This document shows, one piece after another, positions 1 to 10,100 of a DNA stretch of 64,000 nucleotides. The notes under the pieces were generated by a model. That model saw only the letters and a program-made list of their open reading frames with translations. It was not told the DNA's origin and did no database searches. The DNA lies in NCBI RefSeq assembly GCF_035083965.1, contig NC_089722.1, positions 29,748,958 to 29,812,957 on the forward strand, read 5' to 3'. Numbering within the stretch: position 1 is the first letter of the stretch; each line of letters starts with the position of its first letter. The DNA comes from Branchiostoma lanceolatum. Lineage: Eukaryota; Chordata; Leptocardii; Amphioxiformes; Branchiostomatidae. Made by a program: the position numbers and the translations under genes.

Positions 1-85
1 ACAGTTTAACTCTGATGAATCTGATTCCCAACGTTGTAGTGTAAAACTCAAGTAGCGTTGAAAGTACAAAGCGCCAAGCAAGGTT

Positions 86-538
86 GCAACAGCTAAGGGG
101 AAACTTTGGTGACTACAGTACAGTAGATATCCTTGACCTGAGCAAACCTGGGAAAGGAAGTGCCACAGGTCATCAAAACAACTTCCGCAAAATGTATTTG
201 TTGTGTGTGTAGATTGAGAAACACCGGGCTAAGTGTGTATTCAGCATTGTATGTGCCTCGGACCCATTCTCAGGTTGGGAGATTAAACCACTTCAAGTGA
301 ATTATATGGCACTTATTCCACGAAGACAACAGCTAAGGGGAAACTTTGGTGAAACCTGGGAAAGGAAGTGCCACAAGCAGTCAACAAAAACAACTTCCGC
401 AAAATGTATTTGTTGTGGGTGTAGATTGAGGAACACCGGACTAAGTGTGTATTCAGCATTGTACGTGTCTCAGACCCATTCTCAGGTTGGGAGATTAGAC
501 TACTTCAAGTGAATGATATGGCACTTATTCCACAAAGA
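86..538. repeat. two-copy tandem duplication, ~230 bp unit
   Basis: The block starting near 86 (AGCTAAGGGGAAACTTTGG) recurs from about 330, through matching text such as TATTTGTTGTG and TTCAGCATTGTA, to the shared end ATATGGCACTTATTCCAC. The second copy lacks about 30 bp present in the first. No coding exon was recognised between 1 and 966. Confidence 0.8.
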
Positions 539-966
539 CATAAACATAACGACCGTACCTGTTACACTGCTGTCCCCGGTATACATTAGTGCATTGGCGA
601 TAGAAAAGTTTGATACAGAAAAATTCACAAGGAGACGTTCATATCGTTTGAAGTTGTTGATAGTATAATTTGTGCTGTAGTAGCTAGGATGTGTTATACC
701 CACAAATAGGCATACACGTCACGGAGACCTTGAAGAAGTCTTACTATATATGGTCTACAGTAAGTGAAACGTGATACCCCGTAGACCGGCCGCCATCTTG
801 AATATTTGTTCAAGGTTAAAGTCCCTCTTGTTGTTTAGCTACAAAAAAGCAAAAAAAGCACTAACATGAGGCTATTTTTAAGTAACATCCGTGTTTTTTC
901 TTTATCTCCTCTTGTTTCGGATCAAGCTTCTGTTGATATTGATAAAAAATACTTTGTTTTTTTAAG

Positions 967-3900
967 GGCTGGCGTGTGTTCCGACCAGTCAGCCCTGCAC
1001 AGGAAATTGTGGTAAGTCTTTTATGTCAGGGGTTGTAGAAAGTTTATATCAGCACAGTTACTTGTTCTTCAAGGTTGCAATCTTTTTGTTGGAGAGGGGG
1101 GGTCTTTGCATTGCTAGTAGGTTGTCATGTGTGTGGCTTCATAAGTACATGTACTTAGTTGATCAAGTATGAGAGAATAGTGAAGACAGCGTTGAAACTA
1201 CTGTGACTGAGAGAACAAATGAACGTTTACTTTTGGCTTCTGCGAATCATTTTCTATCGCGTAGATCTAAAACTACAATAGAAATTTATAATCCACAACA
1301 TTTCGAATACTTAACGGTACTGCAATGTGTGCAACGTAATCATTTGAACACGTTGGCTATCATTATACACTTTTTCTTCAATTACCAGTCCACGGTGGAT
1401 GGACAGACTGGACGGAGTACACTGATTGTTCGGTAGACTCAGGGACGGGGAAGCGAGTCCGGACCAGAACCTGCACCAACCCCGCCCCGGCCGGCGGCGG
1501 GAACTTCTGCGACGGCGACACCTTCGAGGTCCTGGATTGCTCGGGAGACACCTGTAGTGGTAGGTGCTGTCCATCTCTCCTCCCTTGAAGTTCTCTCAAA
1601 ATCGATGGAATGCTTTATTTTCATATTTTCCATGTCGGGATGATAAACCCTATCACAGTCTAATCTACAGTACCACTCCTGGTCGCCGCGAAAAAAAGTG
1701 GCATAAAACACCGCCAAATTGCCAAATTTCACTCCTTTCAGCATCGCAGATCGCAAGAGGCTCACAATGGGGTTTGAATTTTCTAGGCTTCATTTTACTC
1801 ACGTTACAAAATGCGACCATTTAAGTATGTAAATACAATCATATAACTCTTGACTGCACCCTGTCTCTCACCTTCGATTATCGGTATATGATATACAAAG
1901 CGTTGCTATATTGTCAACATTGTCTTTAACGATTGTCCTTATCATCATCCATGCTCTTAGCCTTAGGGCAACACTTTGCAATAAACTAACAAATGAAATT
2001 AAGCCTTCAACGTTCAATCTACCTTTGTACAGCCGGTGACTACCAGTGGTCGGCGTGGTCGGACTACACGGCCTGTAGTGTGACGTGCGGGTCCAACGGG
2101 GTGCAGACCCGGACCCGGACCTGTACCTGCACCACGACAAGCAACCCCGCCGCCAATGCCACGGAATCGTGCGGCGGAGACAGCGAGGAACGAACCGACT
2201 GTACCGCAACTGTGGCCCCGTGTCCTCGTATGTACCATATTTGTTTTATCCCACAAACTTTCAGCTATAACTTTATTTTTATTTTCAGAGGTGATGTTTG
2301 ATGTTAGCTACTTACTAGAGTGCATCACCGCTGTGTCCGGTACATTCTTTTGTTGATTAAAAAACACAAAACACTTTCTTTCTATCTATGAGTATTTTCA
2401 TCCTCATTTGAGCGAATAAAAGGACAACTGTAACAACAGGTATAAGGTCACCTTAAAGCTATAGCATATCCCTGTCTTAGTAAAAAGTTGATACTGTTAC
2501 AGAAGACTGCCCCGCCCCACATCCTCCTATTCCATTTTTCACACAGATGGGACTTTCTGCGTAGTCAGCAGTCTTCCAAACATCAACTTTTGTAAATTGA
2601 ATAAAAGACTCTTTGTACACAACCGCCAAGTGTTTTATTCGGTGACTGTCACCGTCACCTTTCTCATGACAATTCTGACTCACTTTGCACTGCAGCTATA
2701 GGTGTCGCTGCTTACAGATGCGGTCCCAAAACTTGGTTGTCTTTTTATTCAGTGACTAAGCCCCTATCTCACTGGACTCGCGGCACGTTGGCGGCGTCGC
2801 TGTGTCCTAAACTGGATTTGTGTTACCGTTGACTTCATCAAGGGAATACCATGCAAAATTTTTAAGTATGACTGAAAAGACAACAAAACACACAAAGCGT
2901 AAAAATAATTCGTTTTCATCGATGAAAATCGCTAAGCGGTTTGTGAAATCACCTGATCGCAGCGGGTTCGCCAACGTGCCGCGGGTCCAGTACGATAGGG
3001 GATTTACCAACCTGTTGAAACTATTCACGGATCTGAATTCTTTACCTTGTTAACTGAAGGGACTACCCTAAAGATTGATGAATAAATAAATAAATCTGAC
3101 GCGCGTTTTCCCCGATTTAGAGCACGGCGGCTGGTCGTCCTGGGCTGCCTGGACCAGCTGTCCCGTGACGTGTGGAGGAGGACGGTTGTGGCGGGAGAGA
3201 GAATGTACGAACCCGGCACCTGCTTACGGTGGAAACAACTGTACAGGCGTCACTCACGAAACTGCCGACTGCGCCACCGCGGACTGCCCCAGTAAGTGGT
3301 ATCTTTATAAGCATGACGTCATGAAAATTCACAATGGCCTAGATATGTTGTTTTTGAAAGGCTAAGAAAGACACAAGAGGTGTGCATTTGAGACAAATAG
3401 AAGCCTACCTTAAACGTTTCAATGCACAGGGCACTCCTTCTTCTAATTCTAACGAAAGTTTATATGTGAAGGTAAATAACATTGTGGAGATTTTGTACGC
3501 TATTTCCGTGCACAAAGTAAAGCTCTTACCAACAAGCTTTCAATCAAACAAACAAGTTGAAATGACCCGAAGGCTATGTCACGTGAACTGAACGGGAGTG
3601 TGACGTCAGCAACGGGTCAAAGGTGTCCGGCAGTCCGTATCGGCCCCCGTCTCGGTTGAGGGATGCTTGATGTTTCTGTTTTTTATTGTTTTGCTTTTTC
3701 AAAGAAACACACAGCAACTTTATCATAGTAAAATAAAAGCAAACACTATAGGAGAAAATGGTTTCCTTATTAAGTCACAGTGTTTCCAACTATGTATCAG
3801 ACATTTGCATTAAAAAATGATCAGAGAATAATCTGCATCTACATTCTTACAAATATACATCCAAGTTGCATAGCTATTCAATATATCTAAAGTATGCTCT

Positions 3901-4276
3901 AAGTTTGTATATTTTAGGCGAAACCAATTAAATTTTGTTTTGATGTTTCTGTTCCCTTTCCCCAGCTGAAGTTAATGCGACAGACCAGGACAGCGCTCTG
4001 ACGTCACGCGAGATCATTATCCTGTCTACCCTGCTGCCGATCGTCATCATCCTGATGGTGACGTTAGCGGTGTTCGTCACCCTGTGGCGCGGGGCCAAGA
4101 ACGCTGCTGCCGTCAGTCCGTCCATCGGCATACGGCAAGGCCCGTCTACTGCCGGTCCCATCCCACCACAGGCGGCCGGCGGGAGCCACGATTACATGGG
4201 GGCCTGTCTGGAACACGGTTCCGAACACCCATTCAATGAGAAATACATGAAAAAGCCACCCCCGTATTCTCCTTAA
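967..4276 (+). CDS. TSP1-repeat single-pass membrane protein with PPPY tail (5' incomplete)
   Basis: Five exons join in one frame: 967-1011, 1389-1559, 2033-2227, 3121-3291 and 3966-4276 (stop TAA). All internal junctions are phase 1, with AG/GT borders. Exons 2-4 each encode one thrombospondin type-1 repeat, recognisable from WTDWTEYTDC, WSAWSDYTAC and WSSWAAWTSC plus the paired cysteines. Exon 5 gives a short stalk, a transmembrane segment (ILSTLLPIVIILMVTLAVFV) and a cytoplasmic tail ending KKPPPYSP, a PPxY motif of the WW-domain-binding type. The first listed exon is only 45 nt and encodes a small Cys-rich stretch ending PCTGNC; it may close an earlier repeat. No start codon or signal peptide is visible, so the 5' end probably lies outside the window. 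The tail motif is shared with the two minus-strand TSP1 genes at 38234-43997 and 47154-48731, which suggests one family. Confidence 0.8.
2470..2760. mobile_element. Penelope-like / dispersed repeat remnant
   Basis: The text around ACTTTGCACTGCAGCTATAG and AACTTGGTTGTCTTTTTATT recurs at 36190-36350 and 40000-40165. There it flanks a motif ending GAAACGTTGG or AAACGTCGG. This is a degenerate dispersed element in an intron of the TSP1 gene. The family assignment is tentative. Confidence 0.4.
2761..3001. mobile_element. MITE with ~33-bp terminal inverted repeats
   Basis: The left end CCCCTATCTCACTGGACTCG and the right end, read in reverse complement as CCCCTATCGTACTGGACCCG, match over about 33 bp with few differences. 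The 241-bp element has no coding capacity and lies in the intron between the second and third TSP1 exons. I found no clear target duplication. Confidence 0.7.
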
Positions 4277-5362
4277 TTTTGAGGGAAGAGAATTGATATC
4301 TTAATCACGAAGTCTACTTTCATGTTCAGAATTGCTTTGACGTTTGTATATATATGTCTCGCTTATTCTGATCTGACAGGAATCCTGCTATTAACAAAGT
4401 GTATCATTTAATGTTGTATGCGATCGACGTTTAAGAAATATACCTCGCTGATCCTGTTATTAAATCAACAAGGTGTATAATCTAATATGGCATGCGAATG
4501 TTAATGTAAATTGTCACTGTCACGTCTGTGTCACTGTACAAAATTGCCCTATACATTAGTAACACATCATGATGATATGGTTAAAGAATTCATATCATCA
4601 TATACCTTATCTTGCAACCCTTCTATTTTTTGTCCGTTCCCTTCCATCTTCTTTAGGTTGGGTAGCCAATATCAACCTGTCGATGAATCTTGAGAGGATT
4701 GTTCGACTTGTTGTCAAGATGCATATTACTAAATTTAGTAAGCTTGGGTGAAAATTGATCAATTTGTTGTCACGATAGACTCTTTATCTGTAAGATTTTC
4801 CAAATGTGTACAAATTATGGTATCATAAACTGTCAGGATTTTTTTAAGTGTTGTCGAAATCTGGACTCGCAGCATACCCCAATCGTTTGTAAAGTTTAAA
4901 TTCAGAACACGCTATATTCTTCGGAAGTTCTGTTTGACATGAATAAATGGATGTGTTTTACCTGTGTCTTGTAACAAGAATGGCGAGTCATTCAAGTTCA
5001 GCGGTTACCATTATTGGACATTCCATATTTACGTATTTGCTTGAAAGCAGAGTCATCCAAGCGGCAATATTGTACTTCATCCAGGCGCACCTACCATTGG
5101 GAAATCCCGGTACAAAACCTTTCGCCTTGCTCAGTCAGGAATGTTGTAAGGGAACCGGTTTGGGTCACTACGCACGTGGCTATGTATTACACTTCTTTAT
5201 TGGCACAACAAAACAATAGAGACTTCTCAATGACTTCTACAGCTACTTGCACGGATACACAAAAGTAAAAGCAATGATTTTGAAATAGTAAATACATGAG
5301 TATGTTAGCATAAGGGGTTTAACAATCGTTTACATTACGAGTTATAACTTTTCTTACGGTTT
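4277..5362. other. 3' flank / intergenic, no gene seen
   Basis: This is AT-rich sequence downstream of the TSP1 gene stop. No exon with domain similarity was found. 4437-4672 is duplicated at 14006-14217. Confidence 0.6.
4437..4672 (+). repeat. duplicated segment (partner 14006-14217)
   Basis: Long near-identical text is shared with 14006-14217, for example CTGTACAAAATTGCCC and AGAATTCATATCAT in the same order. It derives from the 3' flank of the TSP1 gene or from a common dispersed repeat. Confidence 0.75.
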
Positions 5363-5363
5363 T

Positions 5364-5463
5364 CACACACACACAGGCGCGCACACATAAACAATACATG
5401 CACATACACATGCAAACAAACATGCACATGTACGCACACACACATGCATACACATACACACAA

Positions 5464-5545
<82 letters not shown>

Positions 5546-5556
5546 GCACATCTAGT
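5364..5556. repeat. CA microsatellite
   Basis: An almost pure (CA)n tract with ATG/TAC interruptions in its left part. Open frames of alternating Cys-Val or His-Thr over it are artefacts of the dinucleotide. Confidence 0.95.
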
Positions 5557-5562
5557 GTTACA

Positions 5563-5812
5563 CTAGGAAGTTGGTCGGATTTTCCTTTCCGTACGCTTGA
5601 GAGAGTAGCGTTGTCCCTTCCACGCCTGCCTGCTGACGCCGTCGTACCCCTCATGAGTGCCCAGATGGTACAGTCCGTTCAGGTTGGAGTGGTGGCAGTA
5701 CCCGTACCACCAGGCGCCCTTCAGCCCCTCCGCGCAGCTGTGAGGGTGCTCATCGCTGTCCCTGTCCTTAGTGCTGAACGGGCGCCCGTTGTGGTAAGCC
5801 ATGCTGTCTCCA
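5563..5812 (-). pseudogene. orphan last exon of a fibrinogen-related domain (FReD) protein
   Basis: The minus frame reads GDSMAYHNGRPFSTKDRDSD, then the two cysteines around WWYGYC, then NLNGLYH, THEGYDGV, QAWKGQRYSLK and a terminal KIRPTS followed by a stop. This is the C-terminal half of a fibrinogen globular domain, including the calcium-site DRDSD region and the canonical end. A plausible 3' splice site sits just upstream (CTACCCCTGGAG, then ACAGCATGG). No other fibrinogen exon is visible between here and the P450 gene. Upstream sequence is a LINE fragment that stays open in the same frame. It is either a stranded exon, a pseudogene, or the last exon of a gene broken by insertion. Confidence 0.75.
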
Positions 5813-6075
5813 GGGGTAGAGGAACATATTAACTTCTCTGCGACACACGCGCGATCATCAGCCTTGCTGTTATCAGGATCCGGAGTGATTCCGTCAATGT
5901 GGATTACAGGGTTGGATTTGCTGATATTGGCTATTGACTTAATGTCCTTGTGCCAGTTGGCTGGGTCATGTCTCCTTAGGTTATGCACCTTACCACTAGC
6001 ACTGTAGAAGGTCTTTCTTGCATGTCGGATTTTCGCCTGTAGTTTGTTACGCAAAGTTTTCCATTCTATCATCAT
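5813..6075 (-). mobile_element. non-LTR retrotransposon ORF fragment
   Basis: The translation contains KIRHARKTFYSASGKVHNLR, DPANWHKDIKSIAN and NPVIHIDGITPDP. This is typical of the segment just before the reverse transcriptase domain of amphioxus LINEs. It is 5'-truncated and runs in frame into the fibrinogen exon at 5812. Confidence 0.6.
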
Positions 6076-7194
6076 TCCATTGTGGAGAGCACTTTGACGT
6101 AGGGATATGAGGTGAACTTAACAAGGGGATGATGGATTTGGAAGGGGATAATGGATTTGGAAGGGGATGATGGATTTGGAAGATGTTTTGAATGTTTGGT
6201 GATGATTGACAAAATCATGCAAATCGGATCGTAATCTGTATGGCTAATGAGGTGGGTGTGCTACATTGAAAAGACCACCACAATAAGCAACAAAACAGCA
6301 GGCTGTTCAAGTTGAAGGAATATAGTTTATTCTAGCCCTAGATTTCACCCTGATTTCTAGATCTGTTTCCGCTTTTGAGTCTTTTCTAAATCTCTCGCTC
6401 TTTTCATGAAGTTATGGAGACGTCGCTGCTATATAATGTAACATAACATGATATGATATAATGCAATATGATATTGATATTGATTAATTCAGATGAATAA
6501 TAAACCTAACTGAGCTGACACTAGAACCAGACTGTCAATAAATCCACATGCCGTATGATAACTGAAAATACTACACATCATATTAATGACATCAATGTAA
6601 AATCACTGACTTGTTTAGCTTTTTAACCATGGCAACTGCTAGAAAGCTGAGCATATGATTTCCTAATAATACATTATCAAATGTACATCTTATAATGTAA
6701 ATATAGTTGATCAGTACTAGTTAGATAGATAGTACATGGGTATGGTACCAATTTCGGTACTTTGATTTAAGTTGAGTCATCAGAATGTAACTGAAGCTAA
6801 ATACATTAAATTCTAAAATGGTAATTATAACACCAATTAATAATATCGTGAAGTAATATAGTAACATTGTCCGGACATCAAAATGTTAGGGTAAAACAGT
6901 ACTGGCATAACACCTACATACATTACGGATTCTGTGGAAATGAAAGGTGCACCTGAAAGTGCGAGCAGAAATGATATGTATTACAACGATGTTTTATATT
7001 GCCCCCTTTCTGTTAACCATATATGCAGATGTTTTCAAATCTGTGACACAATCTAGAACTAGTGTTTTGTTTAGGTCGGAACCTTCATACATTTTACATT
7101 TTTAAATTATCCTCTTCTCATACATCATCCTCTTCTCAATCTCCTGCTAATCATGGATATCACAGGGATCACTACGCATTTTCATTCTTACGTA
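6076..7194. other. intergenic, AT-rich; small minisatellite
   Basis: No gene seen. At about 6125-6182 a 19-bp unit (GGGGATGATGGATTTGGAA) is repeated three times. Confidence 0.6.
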
Positions 7195-10100
7195 TCAGCG
7201 AGAAACGGCACAAAGTTTGAAAGGTGCAGGTGCCATGCTCAGAGACTTGAAGGTCCCTTCGGTGGAAGGTGTAGGAGCGCCCTCTGGCACCTTCAGTGTG
7301 AAGTGCTGCAGGATGGTGGAGAACAAGAGGAACAGTTCCATCTTCGCCAACTGCTCACCTAAGCAGTTTCTACGGCCTGAAATTTAAAAAAAATGAGGAT
7401 TAAGTTAAGTTTTATCAATGCAATGCAAATCTTAAGTATTGAAGTCAACCTGTCCAAAAGAAGACATGTTTCGAATTTCACCAGGAATATACAGCATAAT
7501 GTTGTTTATCATCACCACAGTCGATACTGTTGATTTGGTTGGCATGTTTGAATATCTATTTATAAAACATAAAACAACAATGTAGCAACATAAAACATAC
7601 ACTTCACTTGTTTGTGAACAATTAAGAGATCATCAGGGGGGGAAATCATGGGTGACTTCGCAGAGAAACAATCTGGGACACCCTCCTCTAGCATGCGTAG
7701 TGCTGATCCTACCCGAGGGTTTGCCAAGCATTTGCCGAGCGGGAACAGCACTGCTAGAGAGGGTGGTATGAGAAGTACCTGCAGAAAATGGTAAGAACGA
7801 CGGCGGGTTGTTCACAACCTTGCCGTTACGTCCTTATATAGTTACCTGGCTAATACCGGCAGAGAATGGTAAGAATGATGGAGAGTTGTTCACAACCTTG
7901 CCGTCCTTATATGATCTTATATAGTTTCCTGCAGAGAATGGTAAGAACGACGGTGGGTTGGTCACAGCCTTGCCGTTCTTACATATAGGTACCTGTAGAA
8001 AATGGTAAGAATGCCGGTGGGTTGGCCACAACCTTGCCACCCTTATACAGTTACCTGTAGAGAAGGGTAAGAACGACGGTGGGTTGTTCACAACCTTCCC
8101 GTCCGCATCCAGGAACCGGCTGGGGTCGAAGACTTCCGGGTTGGGCCAGGCTACAGGGTCCATGTGGACGGACCTCAGGTTCGGAACCACCTTATATGGT
8201 TCGGAAAGAAAACAAAACAGCTGTCAGTTTTGTGCGATCTCTGATCAACAGTTCAATAATATTGTATTTCATATGTCTGATAATCAATAGTGTCGTTGAC
8301 ATAAACATATCAATTCATAGTTTTGGTATAAGATCTGTTCTTCTAGTTCTTTCCTTTAGTCACTGACGAAAGAAAGCGGATACTGTCTGAAACGTCTGAC
8401 TGTTTCAAAATTTTATCCAGTTGCTTGAGTAACAAAGATTACATATTCTGAATGGAGTTTAAACTGTAAACGCCAACACAATAAATTGCAAATTTTCGAC
8501 TGGTCAGCTACAGTCTTTGTCAAGGAGTGAACAATCCACTGCTACTGTGACGTCACGTTATGCAGATGAGACACGCGACTCGGTGAGCAGTGGATCATGT
8601 GTTGCAGAAAGTCTATGGCGCCCCCCGTCTCTGTTGAGGGATGGTTGTAAAGAAGCACAGAAGTAGTCGATTGTTCACTCCTTGACAAAGACTGTAGCTG
8701 TTCAGTCGAAAATTTGGGTAAGTCCCATTTATTGTGTTGGCGTTTACAGTTTAAACTCCATTCAGAATGACTTCTACCAACACAGATGAACTTTCAAGTA
8801 AAGATTACATATGTTCCCTCCGGAATGTGGAAACCTCCAAGGCAGGTTGACTCAGCTGTTTTGCGACCGAACAGCACAGGACCGATGTGGCGGATGCGCT
8901 GGGCTTCCATGATGGTGGCGGTGGTGTAGGGAAGCTGGTCTCTGTGCGCCAGACTCGGCTTGGTGGCGCCAAGCACACTGTCAAGTTCAGCCTGGACCTG
9001 GTAGACGCGAGAAAACAAACAACAAACAAACAAACGCGAACATTGCAAGACTTATCTAAATGTACGATTAGACTACAATGATTCTTATCTTTTTCTATTC
9101 AGCATAAAAAGAGTGTCCAAAATAAAGTCGTATCGACAAAATATGACTGAACAAGATATGGGATGTCAAAATCCTTTTTCGGGAAATGTGTACCAATTGC
9201 AGTAATCTTCTGATATAACGTTTATTGATTCTCTCTAACCTTCTGCTGTACATCCGGGTAGAGGATCATGTAGAGTATGGCCCACGTCAGCGTGGCGGCC
9301 GTGGTGTCCGTCCCTGCAATGAAGAGGTCCTGAAGAATGTACACTACGCTCTCTTCATTCAGCCAGGTGCCGCCCCCATCCTTCTGGTTCCGTTGAAGCA
9401 GACAGTATCCTATGAAGTCTCGGGGATCCTCCGGGTCCAGGTTCAGATGGTGTCGTTCTATTTCTTCTCGGATGAACTGCTGTAATTTCTTGGAATGGAG
9501 GCGTACTCCCGCGGCTGGATCTTGAACTGTGTTTTTTCAGAAGAAACAATTCTCTAAAAATGTGGCAAATTTCGTACTTATCCTTCTAAAACGTGTTCCA
9601 TCATATGTCCTTACTTGAAGGAGGTTGAGTCTTTTTTTAACGAACTCGCTCATCTATTAAAGCACTGAACTATTTGTTACTGTAGCAGCTCGAGACGAGC
9701 ATTACTTCACTGACCCATTAGGAGAAGGATGGGTTACGAAGGCTTCTCGGGAAATTCCCTACCCCATTTAGGCCGGAATGTTTTGATCCACTCACATCGG
9801 GGCATGCCCCTACTCTTTTTTGAAAGATGTGGTGGGTTCTTTTACGTGCTCAAGGTGTGACACGGGACCTCCATCCAACGTACTATCCGAGAGACGTCCC
9901 TAACCGAAGCGAGGTACTCATTTTAGGTACTCCTTCGTGAAGTGAGGAGTCTTACGAGTGTCCCTCTCTTCGGCCTCTGTTTCTATATACTGCATGTTCG
10001 ATGCATGATGTAAGTTATATGGTTACTTGCAGCTCTCTCTACCCCCCCCCCCCCCCCCGTGTCGGTTACAAAAGTTTCAGCGTTATCAATCAATCAATCA

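Noticed and set aside
5319..5654. Open frames of alternating Cys/Val or His/Thr
   Set aside because: They are translations of the CA microsatellite and its edges.
10041..10059. Poly-C tract in a P450 intron as a regulatory element
   Set aside because: A simple homopolymer with no supporting context.
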